A stretch of 64,000 bases of DNA from Papio anubis (GCF_008728515.1 NC_044996.1:124381610-124445609); one strand, 5' to 3'. Shown: positions 33,696 through 46,439, counted from the first letter of the stretch. Notes: generated by a model not told the origin, from the sequence alone. Numbers and translations: made by a program.

Positions 33696-34883
33696 ACGTT
33701 AGCCAGACAGCCAACTAGAAGCTCTTAGCACTCTCTGTCCCCGCCCCCCCCATAAAAACAATAAAAAAACTACATTTTGACCAAAATAACTAGACAAGAG
33801 CTCTGGGGAACAGCAAAAATGCATCAGAAGTCCTGTAAAGTACAGAAACCCAAGATGGCTGCATAGGGAAGGGGAGGAAATATTTTGCCTCTGTCACTCC
33901 ATTCCTTCGATTAGAATTACCTCAGAACCAAGTGGGATTCCTTCTTGCAGCACAAAGGTAAGCAAAAGAACCCCAGCAGTTCCCATCACCACTGCAGACA
34001 CCTGCCATCTTCACTAGCAGAAACTCCCGCATTCCTCACAGACTCTGAGTCTAGCTCAGGGAGCTTCCTAGAGCTACCCTCAGAGAAGGAGTTGATGCTG
34101 TGTCCTACCACTTCCCCTCTCCCTGTGGCCTGTGCTGCACCATCTTGGAATTGGAGCCACTACTAGAGTATGTCCTGCTCTAGGGGTGAGTAGCCATTTC
34201 ACCCCTCCATCTCTGAGGTTTTGCTGCCACTTCAGCACAATTGCCCAGTAGCAAACCATCCTTGACACAAGGTGCTGCTATGTATTACCCCCTAGGGCCA
34301 AACTACCATGAAGCTGCTTCATTCCACCCCCATCCCAATCACTGATACACCCTCCCTTTAGGGCTGAGCTAAATTGGAGCTCAGCTTCCCAGAGACCGCT
34401 GGTTTCCTGCACACTGGAGCAGATGCACTTGTGGCACCACAGCCAAGGTAGCATCCTGTCTCTCAGGAGCTCCGAGTCCCCAGCACACCAGAGAGGTTGC
34501 ACCTCCAGTGCAACAGCTAACATAGAAACCTCCTCATCTGGGATCTGGAGGTGCCACCAACCCATGTAGCCACACTTTCTGGGAACAAGCAGATTCAGTG
34601 CCTTATGTCCTAGGGAATCAAATCTTGGGTAAGATGTCCTAGGCCACCCTCCAGACCAAATAACCACCGTGCTCACCTCCCTGGAAGTGGACTAACTCCT
34701 CACAGCCTGAGCTGCTAAGGTGCCCTGCCTCTGAGCAGTGGGGTCATTGCTTTGCTTCTTCTCCCGGGCCCAAACCACAACAACATCTTGACATTCTTGG
34801 GTCTGTGCTGCTGCTGCACCCATCCTCACAGAACCTGGGATTATGCTGTGTCTCACCCTTTTAGGGTCCAGGGTTACCACTTT
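33696..34883 (+). mobile_element. Long L1 (plus): 5' UTR, first part
   Basis: Opens with 'acgttagccagacagccaactagaagctc' and 'aacccaagatggctgcatag', then GC-rich 5' UTR text that continues after the nested L1 at 36241. This element is followed to about 41925, interrupted by one L1 and four Alus. Frames such as 33945-34166 and 34278-34676 are 5' UTR sequence, not genes. Confidence 0.7.
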
Positions 34884-36240
34884 GACTTTCTTTTTAAATT
34901 TTTCTTTAATTTTATTCATTTATTAATTTTAATTTTTATTTTAGATTCAAAAGGTACATATGCAGGTTTTTTACAAGAGTATATTGCATGACACTGAGGT
35001 TTGGGCTTCTATTGCACCTGTCACCTATAGTGAATATAGTACTCAATGGGAAGTTTTTCAGCTCTTGCCTACCTCCTTCTTTCCCTGCTTCTAAAGTCCC
35101 CAGTGTCTATTATTCCCATCTTTATGTCCGTAAGCACCCAATGTTTATCTCCCACTTACAAGTGAGAATATGTGATACTTGGTTTTTTGTTTCTATGTTA
35201 GCTAACTTAGGATAATAGCCTGTAGCTGCATCCATGTTGTGGCAAAGGGCATGATTTCATTATTTTTAATGGTTGCATAGTATTTTATGGTGTATAAATA
35301 CCACATTTTCTTTATCCACTTCACCCCTGATAGGCATTTAGGTTGATTCTATCTTTTCTTTTCTTTTTCTTTTTTTTTGAGTCGAAGTTTCACTCTGTCA
35401 CCCAGACTGGAGTGCAGTGGTGTGATTGCAGCTCACTGCAACCTCTGCCTCTAGGGTTCAAGTGATTCTCCTGCCTCAGCCTCCCAAGTAGCTGGGACTA
35501 CAGACATGTGCCACCACAACCAGGTAATTTTTTTGTACTTTTAGTAGAGACAGGGTTTTGCTATGTTGGCCAGGCTGGTCTCGAACTCCTGACCTCAGGT
35601 GATCTGCCCGCCTTGGCATCCCAAAGTGCTAGGATTACAGGTGTGAGCCACCACGCCCAGTCAGATTCTGTTTTTGCTACAGTGAGTAGTGCTGTGATAA
35701 ACATACATGGGGTACATGTGTATTTTTGGTAGAAGAATATATATTCCTTTGGGTATATGCCCAGTAAAAGAACTGCTGGATTGAATGGGAGTTCTATTTT
35801 TAATTCTTTGAGAAATTTCCAAAACTGCTTTTCACGGTGGCTGAACTAATTTACATTCCCATCAACAGTGTATAAGCATTTTCTTTTCTCCACGATGTTG
35901 CCAACATCTATTATTTTTTCACATTTTACTAATAGCCATTGTGACTGGTGTGAGATGGTATCTCATTGTGGTTTTGATTTGCATTTCTCTGATGATTAGT
36001 GATGTTGAGCATTTTTTCACGTTTTTTGGCCACTTGTATGTCTTTTTCTGAGAAGTGTCTGTTCATGTCCTTTGCCCACTTTTTAATGGAGTTATTTGTG
36101 GTTTTTTCCTCATTGTACTGTTTACTTTCCTTCTAGATTCTGGATAATTTTATTTGGATGCACAGTTTGCAAATATTTTCTCCCATTCTGTAGCTTGTCT
36201 GTTTACTCTGTTGACAATTTCTTTTACTGGGTAGAAGCAG
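34884..36240 (-). mobile_element. Nested 5'-truncated L1, minus strand
   Basis: T-rich tail, antisense 3' UTR ('aggtacatatgcaggttttttacaagagtatattgcatgac') and ORF2 end, truncated at 'gtagaagcag'. The flanks taccacttt (34875-34883) and tactacttt (36244-36252) form a probable duplication with one mismatch. It carries an Alu. Confidence 0.85.
35353..35662 (-). mobile_element. Alu SINE (AluS-like), minus strand
   Basis: Tail 'cttttcttttctttttctttt', then the complete antisense Alu to 'gagccaccacgcccagtc'. The flanks gattctat and gattctgt suggest a short target duplication. Inserted in the nested L1. Confidence 0.93.
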
Positions 36241-37331
36241 AGCTACTACTTTATGGTACTTCATCTTACAGGGTCTGAGCTTCCACCGTGCCCTGTTCAT
36301 TCTGGGTCCTGAATTGCAATTGTACCCTGTTCTCCAGGGCCCAACCCTCTGGGGCACCCTTTCTTCCCTAGAGCTGTGACAATGCTGTACCCTGCAGGGT
36401 CAGAACCACAGCTACATTCCAGTCCCTTAGGCCTGAACTGTTAAGGTGTGTCTCAGAGGAACAGCTTAGTTACATCCACTCATGCCTTGGAAAGCGAAAC
36501 TGTGCCTCAAGTCCCAAGTGATACAGTAGCTTCACAAGCCCAGGAACCCAGCTCCATAGCTGCTCTGAGCACCTGTGCTCTGGATCTCCTTGCCACTTGT
36601 AGCTGCCTTTGGTCTGTGGCTGACGTGAGACCAAGAGAGATTATCTCAGCTAAGACTTCCCACTGTGGGGAAAATAAGAACAGAAGAATCCCTAAAACCC
36701 TTGCCCTAATAACCTACACAGCCACCATCATTGCTACAAACCTATGCAGCTTAGACCACTGAGTCACCTGCAGTCATTGATGACATTGATCACAACCAAA
36801 GGAACTGCATAAAGACAACACTACTGCATTTACACATAATCAGAACCACTGCACCTTTCCTAATCAGCACTCTCAGGCTTGTCTGCAGGTGAAAGTCTTT
36901 CCCTATGAAAGCCACTCTATAGAATCTGGAAGAGGTGATTGTGCCACCAAATGTGCAGATATCAACACAGTGATACAGGAAACATTTAAAAAGCAACGGA
37001 ATATGCCACTACCAAAGGAACAAAATAGTTCTCCAGTAAGTGACCTCCTCCCCCATGGGAATTTACAGATTGCCTGAAAATGAATTCAAAATAATGATCT
37101 TAAGGAAACTGAGTGAAATATAAGAGAACACAAATGGACAATTTCAGTGAAATTAGGGAAACAATTTAGGATCTGAATAGGAAATTCAACAAAGACATAG
37201 ATATGATTTTTTAAAAAGTAAACAAATCTTGGAGCTGAAGAATTCATTCAATGAAGTAAAAATTCAACAGAGAGCTTTAACAGCAGACTGGAGCAAGCAG
37301 AAGAAAAAAAAATCTTGAAAATAGGTCTTTT
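36241..37331 (+). mobile_element. Long L1 (plus): 5' UTR, second part, and ORF1 start
   Basis: 5' UTR repeat text ('agggtctgagcttccaccgtgccctg', 'ggtcagaaccacagctacattcc') gives way near 37.05 kb to ORF1-like sequence ('aatgaattcaaaataatgatctta', 'cttggagctgaagaattcattc'). Confidence 0.7.
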
Positions 37332-37636
37332 TAAATTTATTTATTTATTTATTTTAGAGACAGAGTCTCGCTCTGTCATCCAGGCTGGAGTGTGGTGGCG
37401 CGATCTCAGCTCACTGCAAGCTCTGCCTCCTGGGTTCACACCATTCTCCTGCTTCAGCCTCCCAAGCAGCTGGGACTACAGGTGCCCGCCACCATGCCTG
37501 GCTAGTCTTTTGTATTTTTAGTAGTGGCAGGGTTTCACCATGTTAACCAGGATGGTCTCAATCTCCTGACCTCATGATCCACCCTCCTCAGTCTTCCAAA
37601 GTGCCAGGATTACAGGTGTGAGCCAGTGCGCCTGGC
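37332..37636 (-). mobile_element. Alu SINE (AluY-like), minus strand
   Basis: Complete antisense Alu with a (TTTA)n-type tail. A 15-bp duplication gaaaataggtctttt lies at 37317-37331 and 37638-37652. Inserted in ORF1 of the long L1. Confidence 0.95.
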
Positions 37637-38451
37637 TGAAAATAGGTCTTTTAAAATTACTTAGAGTGAAAAAAAGAACAAAAGAGAGTGAAGACAGCTT
37701 ATAGGACATATAGGACTCCATTAAATGAACATATTTTCACACTATGGGAATTACAGAGGAGAGGAGACAGAGAAAGGGACAGAAAAATTATTTAATGAAA
37801 TAATTGCTGAAAACCTCTCAAGTAGTGGGACAGATTTAGACATTAAACCATTAAATATAAAAGCCCCCAAACAGATACAACCCAAAAAGATATTCTCCAA
37901 GGCATAATATAGCAAACTCTAAGAAGCCAAATACAGAATTTTTAAAGCAGCAGGAAAAAAGTGTCAAGTCAGATATATGTGAATACCCATTAGACTATAA
38001 GTGGATTTCTCAGCAGAAACATTGAAAGCCATTAGAGAATGGGATGATATAGTCAAAGTGATGAAAGAAAAAAAAACCCTACTAACCAAGAATATTGTAC
38101 CCAGCTAATCTGTCTTTCAGAAATGAGGTAGAAATATTTTTTCAGACAAGAAAAAGCTGTAGGAATTCATCATCACTAGACCTCTAAAAGAAATACTTAA
38201 GGCATTTCTTCAAGTGGAAATGAAAGAGCAATAATTACTGTCATGAATAGATGTGAAAGTATAAAACTCATTGGTAGAGGTAAATACATAGTCGAATCCA
38301 GAATACTCCAATTCTGTAATGGTGGTGTATAAGTATCTCTAGTATGAAGGTTAAAAATGGAAAGGGTAAAAAATAACCAAAGCTACAATAAGTTGTTAAG
38401 AAACACACAATATAAAAAGGTATAAATAGTGACGTCAGAAACATAAATTGT
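37637..38451 (+). mobile_element. Long L1 (plus): ORF1 C-terminal half
   Basis: 'gaaataattgctgaaaacctctcaagtag', 'gatttctcagcagaaacattgaaagcc', 'gaccaagaatattgtacccagc'-like text and 'cactagacctctaaaagaaatacttaagg' match the end of L1 ORF1. Confidence 0.75.
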
Positions 38452-38663
38452 GCCAGCCTGGGCAACAAGTCTCTACTAATTTTTTTTTTAATTACCCAGG
38501 CATCATGGTACATGCCTGCAGTCTCAGCTACCCAGGAGGCTGAGGTGAGAAGATTGCTTGAACCCAGGAGTTTGAGGCTTTGGTAAGCTATGATCCTATA
38601 ATTGTACCACTGTACCCCAGCCTGGGTATGAGAGAAAGACCACATCTCTAAAAAAAAAAAAAA
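38452..38663 (+). mobile_element. 5'-truncated Alu (AluJ-like)
   Basis: Starts inside the left arm ('gccagcctgggcaacaagtctctac') and includes the right arm ('acccaggaggctgaggtgagaagattgc', 'cagcctgggtatgagagaaagacc') and an A run. Diverged, an old copy. Confidence 0.85.
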
Positions 38664-38757
38664 GTTTTTGAGTGGGGTATAAAAGTCTAGCATTTTTATA
38701 TGCAATAGAATTTAGGTTGTTATTAGCTTAAAAATAGTTGATTATAGCTCTAAGATT

Positions 38758-39055
38758 TTTTTTTTTTTTTCTGAGACATAGTCTCGCTCTGTCGCCCCAG
38801 GCTGGAGTGCAGTGGTGAGATCTCAGCTCACTGCAAGCTCTGCCTCCAGGGTTGATGCCATTCTGCTGCCTCAGCCTCCCGAGTAGCTGGGACTACAGGT
38901 GCCCGCCACTAAACCCAGCTAATTTTTTGTATTTTTTAGTAGAGACGGGGTTTCACTGTGTTAGCCAGGATGGTCTCAATCTCCTGACCTCGTGATCTGC
39001 CTGCCTTGGCCTCCCAGAGTGCTGGGATTACAGGCATGAGCCACCGCACCCGGCC
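38758..39055 (-). mobile_element. Alu SINE (AluY-like), minus strand
   Basis: T run, 'gagacatagtctcgctctgtcgcc' through 'gagccaccgcacccggcc'. No clear target duplication was seen. Confidence 0.94.
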
Positions 39056-41925
39056 AATGTAAGCCTTACGTTAACCACAAAACAAAACACTACAGCAGAT
39101 ATACAAGTGGTAATGAGAAAGGAAACGAAGATTTGCACTACAAAAACTTATCAAACTACAAAGATAGACAACAAGAAAGGAAAGAAAGATCTGCAAAACA
39201 ACCAGAAAACAATGAACAAATTGGCAATAGTAACTCTTACCTATCAAAAATAACCTTCAATGTAAGTGGATTAAACTCTCCAATCAAAAGACATGGAGTG
39301 GCTGAATGTACAATAAATCAAATAGACTATATGCTGCCTACAAGATATCTACTTAAAATTTAAGGGTGCACATTGGCTGAAAATGAAGGGATGGAAGAAG
39401 ATATTCCATGCAAATGGTTACCAAAACTATCACAAGAGATAGAGTCATTATTTAATGATAAAGAGGTCAATTCATCGAGAGGACATAACAATTATAAATA
39501 TATATGCACCCAACATTGGAGCATCTAGATACATAAATCAAATATTAATGTACATGGAGGAAGAACAGCAATACAATTCAATACTTCAATTTGAATAATG
39601 GGTAGATCAACCAGAAAAAAAATTAATGAGAAAATATTGGACAGAAATGTACTTTGACCAAGTGGACCTTAACAGACATATAGATAATTGTCCACTCAAC
39701 AGTTTTACCTCAAGGAACTGGAAAAAGAAGAACAAATTATCCCAAAATCAGCAGAAGGAAGTAAGTGATAAAAATCTGAATAGAAAGAAATAAAATAGAG
39801 AACAGAAAAACCATAGAAAAAAATTATAAAACTAAGAGTTAGTTTTTTAAAAAAATAAACAAAATCAGCACCCCCTTAGCTAACCTAAGAAAAAAAGAGA
39901 GAAGACTGAAATAAATACAATAATAAAGTGAAGAAATTACAACAAATGCCTCAGAAATAAAAAGATCATAACAGACTATTATGAAAACTTATATACCAAC
40001 AGATCGAATAACCTATAGGAAATGGACAAATTCTCAGAAAAATACAACCTACCAAAATTGCATCAGAAAGAAATACAAAGTGTGAACAGACCAATAACAA
40101 ATAAACACATGAAAGAAGTAATAAATAAAACCTTCCAAAATGAAAAGCTCAGAACTACGTAGCTTCACAGCTGAATTCTATCAAACATTCAAATAATTAC
40201 TACTAATATTTCTTAAACTTTTCCAGAAAAGAGTTAGAAGAAATACTTTCAGACACATTTTATGAAGTCCCCATCACCTTGATAACTAAGTCAGACAATG
40301 ATATCATAAGAAAATAAAACTACAGGTCAGTCTCTCTGATAAGCATTGATGCAAAAATCCTCAATAAAATATTAGCAAACTGAATTCAACAACACATCAA
40401 AAAGAGTATGCATTATCATCCAGTAGAAACAGAATAGACTGCCCAGCAATAAAACTAAACGTATATAGTCACCTAATTTTCAATAAGGTAAACCAGAAGA
40501 CACAACAGGGAAAGGATGGTCTCTTCAATAAACGGTGCTACAAAAACTAGATTTCTACATGCAAAAGACTGAATCAGACTCTTATCTTACACCATACACA
40601 ATAATCAACTCTAAATGGCTAAAATACCTAAATGTAACATAAAACTGTAAAACTACTAGAAGAGAACTTACAGGAAAAACTCGTTGACATTGGACCTGAC
40701 AATGATTTTTTGGATATCATCCCAAAAGTTAAGTCCACATAAGCAAAAATGAATAAATGAGACTACGTAAAACTAAAAAGCTTCTGCAGAGCAAATGAAA
40801 CAACAAAATGAAGCAGAAGCCTATATACCAGAACAAAAATGCAAATTATATATCTGATAAGGATTTAATGTCCAAAATTTATGAATATCTCATACATTTC
40901 AATTGTAGAAAAGCAAACCAATTAAAAGATGGAAAAAAAGAACAAATTAACATTTCTCAAAAGACATAAAAAACACCAACAGGTATATGAGAAGGTGCCC
41001 AATATCATTAATAATCAGGGAAATGTAAATCAAATACACTGTGAGATATTACCTCACACCCATTAAGATGGCTATTATCAAAAAGCCAAAAGATAAATGT
41101 TGGTGAGGGTGTGGAGAAAAGGGAACTCTTATGCACTATTGGTGGGAATGTAGATTGGTACAGCCATTGTGGAAAACAGTACGGAGGTTTCTAAAGAAAT
41201 TAAAAACAGAACTACCATATGACTCAGCAATCCCTCTTCCGGGCATATGCCCAAAGGAAGTGAAATCGTCACCATTTAAAGATATCTGCACACCCATGTT
41301 TATTGCATCATTACTCACAATAGCAAAGATAGGGAAACAACCTAAGTGTCCATCAACAGAGGAGTGGACAAAGAAAATGTAGTATATATACACAAAAGAA
41401 TATTATTCAGCTCTTAAAAAGAATGAGATCTTGCCATGGACAACATGGATGAGCCTGGAGGACATTATGCTAAGTGAAGTAAGTCAGACACAGAAGAAAA
41501 AATATTATATAACCTCACTTTTATGTCAAATCTTTTTTAAGACTTAAATATATAGAGAATAGAGAACAAAAGAGTGGTTACCAGGGGCAAAGGTGGGGAA
41601 GTAGTGAGGAAATCAGAAGATATTTGTCAGAAGATACAGAGTAGCAGATATGTTATAGTAAGTAAGTCTAGAGATGTAATGTACAACATGAGAACTATAG
41701 GTAACAAAATTGTACTGTATTTAAGATTCGTGCTAGATGAATAGATTTTAGCTGCTGTTGCCAAAACACAAAAACAAAAACAAGAAAAGTGGCTGTGTGA
41801 GATGATGGATATGTTAGTTTGCTTCACTATAGTAAACATTTTTGGCTATATGTATGTATCTCACAACAATCATGTTGTATACCTTAATGCACAATACAAA
41901 TTTATTTTTAAAAATTAATTTAAAA
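39056..41925 (+). mobile_element. Long L1 (plus): ORF2 and 3' UTR with RT core deleted
   Basis: The ORF2 start is recognisable at 39133-39363 (FNVSGLNSPIKRHGVAE, INQIDYMLPTRY). At about 40430-40445 the text jumps from 'ttcaacaacacatcaaaaag' to 'agaatagactgcccagcaataaaac', omitting roughly 1 kb that includes the FADD region. The C-terminus follows (HYWWECRLVQPLWKTVRRFLKKLKTELPYDSAIP at 41131-41382 region) and a 3' UTR to about 41925. Confidence 0.82.
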
Positions 41926-41929
41926 AAGA

Positions 41930-42665
41930 AAATTCTAGCAAGGATTTTTGTAAAAATAGACAAGCCTTCTTGTAAAATTTATATGGAAAGGCACAGGCAC
42001 TGGGATAGCTAAAAGAATCTTGAAGAAAAGAATAAAGTGGGAGGAATCATTCTACCCAACTTAAGGCTTACCAAATAGCTACAGGAATCAAGACAGTGTG
42101 GTATTGGCAAAAGGATAGGCACATAGATCAAAGGAACAAGATAGAGAACTAAGAAATAGGACTATTGTCTAGAATATGTAAATAACTCTCAAAGCTCAAT
42201 AGTAAAAAACAAATAATACAATTAGAAAATGGGTAAAAGACAGACATTTCACTGAATAAAATATACAGGTGGCAAAGAAATATATGAAAATATGTTCAAC
42301 TTTATTAACCATTAGAGAAATGCAAATTAAAACCACAAAGAGATATCATTACACCATATTAAAATGGCTAAAATTTAAAAAAAAAAAACAGTGACAACAC
42401 CAAATGCTGGGCATGAGAAGAAACTGAATTATTCATCCATTGCTGGTGGGTATGTAAAATGATACATCCAATCTAGAAAGTAGTTTGACAGTTTCATAAA
42501 AAACTAAACATACCTATATCATACATCCCAGAAATTATACTCTTGGGTATTTCTCCTAGAGAAATGGAAATTTATTTTTCCCCAGAAACCTGTACACAAA
42601 TCTTCATAGCAACTTTATTTATAGTAACCAAGAACTGGAAACAACACAGATGTCCTTCAACACTT
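41930..42665 (+). mobile_element. Old L1 ORF2 fragment (L1M type)
   Basis: 'cttgtaaaatttatatggaaaggcacagg', 'gggaggaatcattctacccaactt', 'aatgcaaattaaaaccacaaagagatatca' and 'aagtagtttgacagtttcat' in L1 order. Confidence 0.75.
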
Positions 42666-43344
42666 TGTCCATAGAGTATTTCAAACTCTCTTCTGCCATA
42701 TGAAGATTTCTGACACCTCTAGAATTGCAGCAGAGGAGGGGATAGGTGACAGGAAAAAGAAGAGTTCTTTCTTGATTAATACTATTAGGAACCAGCATCA
42801 ATGTTGTCTGGACATAGCTGATGTCTTATCATAGCTGATGTCTTACCATAGCTGATAAGAAAATTTATTTTCTTATGGGATACTGCTGTAGGTTTTTCTG
42901 AGACCTTCCTGTTCTTCATATTTATCAAATAGAATAGAAAACCAGTGTATTATGTCTCCTGAGATCTAGGTGACAATATCCAGCTTTCAAGTGGTTCCCC
43001 TGAAGCTCCTTTCCCTAGGCTTAAGGTGAACGTGAGCCTTGCCACCAAGCCCTGGAAGAACTTCAGACTCACAGAACACCTACAGCTTTCTTCAAACTCC
43101 TTCCTAACTTTAGGCCTTTTTTCTTCAGCCCTTCCAGCTTATTTTAGATGTGGAGATTGGTAATCAGCAAAGGGTCACAAAACCAGTTTGCAATTACCTC
43201 CTTCACAAGACCAGCATCGTGGTCTCACATCTTATATTGGAATATGTTGTTTATTGTCTTGGGGTCTCAGCCAGAACTGAGATTGAAATAGTTTCATTTT
43301 AAAATCCTGTTTCACAAGTTTGGCTTGCCATTAGGAAAATCCAT
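42666..43344. other. Unassigned sequence with a 17-bp tandem repeat
   Basis: No gene or known repeat recognised. At 42813-42857 a unit catagctgatgtctta(t/c) occurs about 2.6 times in tandem. Confidence 0.5.
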
Positions 43345-43550
43345 TAGTGTAATTCAGCATAATAAACAAAGGAGAAAAAAGTATTATTATCTCAATAGAA
43401 GCAGAACAATAACTTGATAGAATCAATATTTATTACTCTTAAAAAGTCTTACAACCTAGCGCTAGAAAATAATTTCATAATCTGATTAAGAACATCTATC
43501 AAAAACTTCCATACTAAACATCATATTTAATGGTGAAGTACTAGCAGGCT
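43345..43550 (+). mobile_element. Old L1 reverse-transcriptase fragment
   Basis: 'atctcaatagaagcagaacaataacttgatagaatcaa', 'aagaacatctatcaaaaacttcc' and 'aaacatcatatttaatggtgaag' correspond to the L1 reverse transcriptase region ('SIDAEKAFDKI' to 'NIILNGE'). Confidence 0.65.
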
Positions 43551-43825
43551 TTTTTTTTTTTTCAGTGTTGTGAGTATGGCTTGTTTAAAAAATGTAGTAT
43601 ACCAATCAGTGACCTATCATCAAAGGAAATCCTTTGATCCTACATCAAAGAACTGGTCAAATAATGTATACTTAGACATTTCAAGTTAAAATGAAATGTT
43701 GAAAAAGTGTCTCATATTATACATCACCACTTTATATTTTCCTTATTAACCAACTGCTATTTTTTTCATTACCGCACATTCTTATCATTTATTCATGATG
43801 AGAATACTTAAAACCTACTTTCTTA

Positions 43826-43911
43826 ACAATTTTTAAGTATACAATAAATTGCTATTTTATTATAAATGTATTATAAATTGTTATACAATTTATTGTATAC
43901 TTGAAAATTGT
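43826..43911. repeat. Inverted repeat, 26-nt arms, 34-nt loop
   Basis: Left arm 43826-43851 and right arm 43886-43911 are reverse complements at 25 of 26 positions (core aagtatacaataaattg / caatttattgtatactt). Not explained by any element named here. Confidence 0.85.
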
Positions 43912-43914
43912 ATA

Positions 43915-45900
43915 TTTCATTGTTTTTATGTATAGCACATTTTCTTAATCCATTCATCCATTGATGGGCACTTAGGTTAATTCTGTATCTTGGCTACTGT
44001 GAGTAATGCTGCAATGAACATGGAAGTATAGATATCTCTTTGATATATGGATGTCATTTCCTTTGTACATATACCCAGGAGTGAGATTGCTGAATCATAT
44101 GGCAGTTCCATTTTTAATTGTTTGAGAAACCTCCACACTGTTTTCTATAATGGCTGTACTAATTTACATTCCCACCAACAATGTACGAGGATTCCCTTTT
44201 CTCCACCTTCTTGCCAACACTTGTTCGTTCGTCTTTTTGACAATAGCTATTCTAACAAGGTGAGTTGATATTTCATTGTAATCTTAAACTGCATTTTCCT
44301 CATGATTGGGAGCGCTGATCATTTTTTCATATACTTGTTAGAGATTTGTATGTCTCCTTTGGAGAGAAATGTCTATGTAGGTCTTTTGCCTTTTGTTTTT
44401 TTTTTGAAACAGAGTCTCACTCTGTCGCCAGGCTGGAGTGCAGTGATGCAATCTCGGCTCACTGCAACCTCTGCCTCCCGGGTTCAACCGAGTCTCCTGC
44501 CTTAGCCTCCCCACTAGCTGGGACTTCAGGCGTGCACCACCATGCCCAGCTAATTTTTGTATTTTTAGTAGAGACAGGGTTTCACCATGTTGGCCAGGAT
44601 GGCCTCGATCTCTTGGCCTCGTGATCCACCCGCCTCAGCCTCCCAAAGTGCTGGGATTACAGGCGTGAGCCACCATGCCCGGTCTTTTGCCTATTTTTTG
44701 ATTAATTTAATTAGGTTATTTATGTATTTGTTTATTTATTTTGCCATTGAGTTGTTTGAATACCTTACATGCTTTAAATATTAACCCCTAAGCCAAAAAA
44801 TAATTTTGAGAAATAATATACAGAGTTACCAAATACCCTTCACCCTGTTTCCTTAATGGAATAGTAACTTCTTATAAACTCCTTATGTCTTGCAAATATT
44901 TTCTTTCATTCCTTAGGTCATCTCTTAACTCTGTTGATTATTTCTTTTCCTCTGCAGGAGCTGTTTAGTTTAATGGAATCCTATTTCTCTTCCTTTGCTT
45001 TTGTTGCTAGTGCTTTGGGGTCATATAAAAAAAAAATGCCTAGATCAATGTCATGAAACTTTTTCCTATGTTGTCTTCCTGGAGTTTTACAGTTTCAAGT
45101 TTTGTGGTTAAGTTTTTCATCCATTTTGACTTGATTTTTGTGTGTGGAGTGAGATAAGGGTTCAATTTCATTCTTCTGCATGTGAATATCAAGTGTTTCC
45201 AACACCATTTATTGAAGAGACTGTCCTTGCCTCATTGTGTGTTCTTGGCACCTTTGTCAAAAATCAGTTGATCATCAATGCCTGGATTTACTTCTGGGAT
45301 TTCTATTCCACTTAATTGGCCTATGTGTTTGTTTTTACACCAGTACCATGCTGTTTTCATTGCTTTGTAGTATATTTTGAAATCGGGTAGTATAATGCCT
45401 GCAGGTTTATTCTTTTTGCTTAATTGTTTTGGCTATTTGGGGTTTTTTGAGTTCCATATGAATTTTAGGATTTTTTTTCTATTTCTGTGAAAAATATCAT
45501 TGGAATTTTGATGGGAATGTCATCGCATCTATATATCACCTTGAGTACTATGGACATTTTAACAATACTAATTCTTCCAATTCAAGAACACAGGATGTCT
45601 TTCCATTTATTTGTGTCTTCAGTTTCTTTCATATATGTTTTGTAGTTTTTAGTGTACAGATCATTGACATCCTTGGTTAAATTTATTCATAAGTATTTTG
45701 CTTTTTGTAGCTATTGTAAATGGTATTGTTTTCTTTTCAGAAAGTTTATTATTAGCGTGTAAAAATGATACTGATTTTTGCATATTGTTTTTGTATATCG
45801 CAAAATTACTAAACTTATTTATAAGTTGTAACATTTTTGGGGGGGGAGTCCTGAGGGTTTTCTATATATACAGTAATGTCATTTAGAAACCTTGTTTTTT
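43915..45900 (-). mobile_element. L1 ORF2 segment, minus strand
   Basis: Antisense ORF2 C-terminus ('cattcatccattgatgggcacttaggttaa') through 'caacaccatttattgaagagactgtccttg' and 'cataagtattttgctttttgtagctattgtaaatgg'. No 3' UTR precedes it. Interrupted by an Alu, and near 44800-44870 by a short foreign-looking stretch. Confidence 0.8.
44392..44681 (-). mobile_element. Alu SINE (AluS-like), minus strand
   Basis: Complete antisense Alu. An exact 11-bp duplication gtcttttgcct lies at 44381-44391 and 44682-44692. Confidence 0.95.
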
Positions 45901-46439
45901 TCACACTAGAGAAATTGTTTCTGTTTCCATAAAAACTTTAATAATGACGTGCATTAATTTATTTCTCTAAGTTTATGCTGTGGTACTGTATCCTTTCAGA
46001 ATAATTGTCTTTTTTGTGATGCAAATCTTTTCCACTAATTCAACCTGAAATGGCAAATTTTAACCTGCCCTTTGTGAGTTCAGAGGACATTTACTCATTC
46101 CCTTTAGAATATTAGTTTATTTCTGAGTATTATTTAGTCATTTTAGTTTTCCTATAAATGATAGCTGCATGTAAAATATAAAACCGATTATAATCTCTTA
46201 TTGTTAAAAATTTCCCCCAAATTTTAACATGAAATAGTCCTGCAATTCCTGGTGCTTATCTAAACCAGTAAATATAATCATTTTACTATTTACATATCTA
46301 CTTTCAGTTATGAATAAATCCAGGAGCCATATCTTACCTTAAAATTAGTATTCAATTATCTAGCAGTCTTATTTTTTAAATAAGGATTAAGACAAATGTA
46401 CTGTTACTTTTACTTCATTTCAACATTTTTGTGCTGATT
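45901..46439. other. No feature recognised
   Basis: AT-rich unassigned sequence. Confidence 0.4.

Noticed and set aside
34278..34676. 132-codon minus-strand frame with tryptophans
   Set aside because: Antisense of a GC-rich L1 5' UTR; no homology recognised and flanked by nested L1 sequence.
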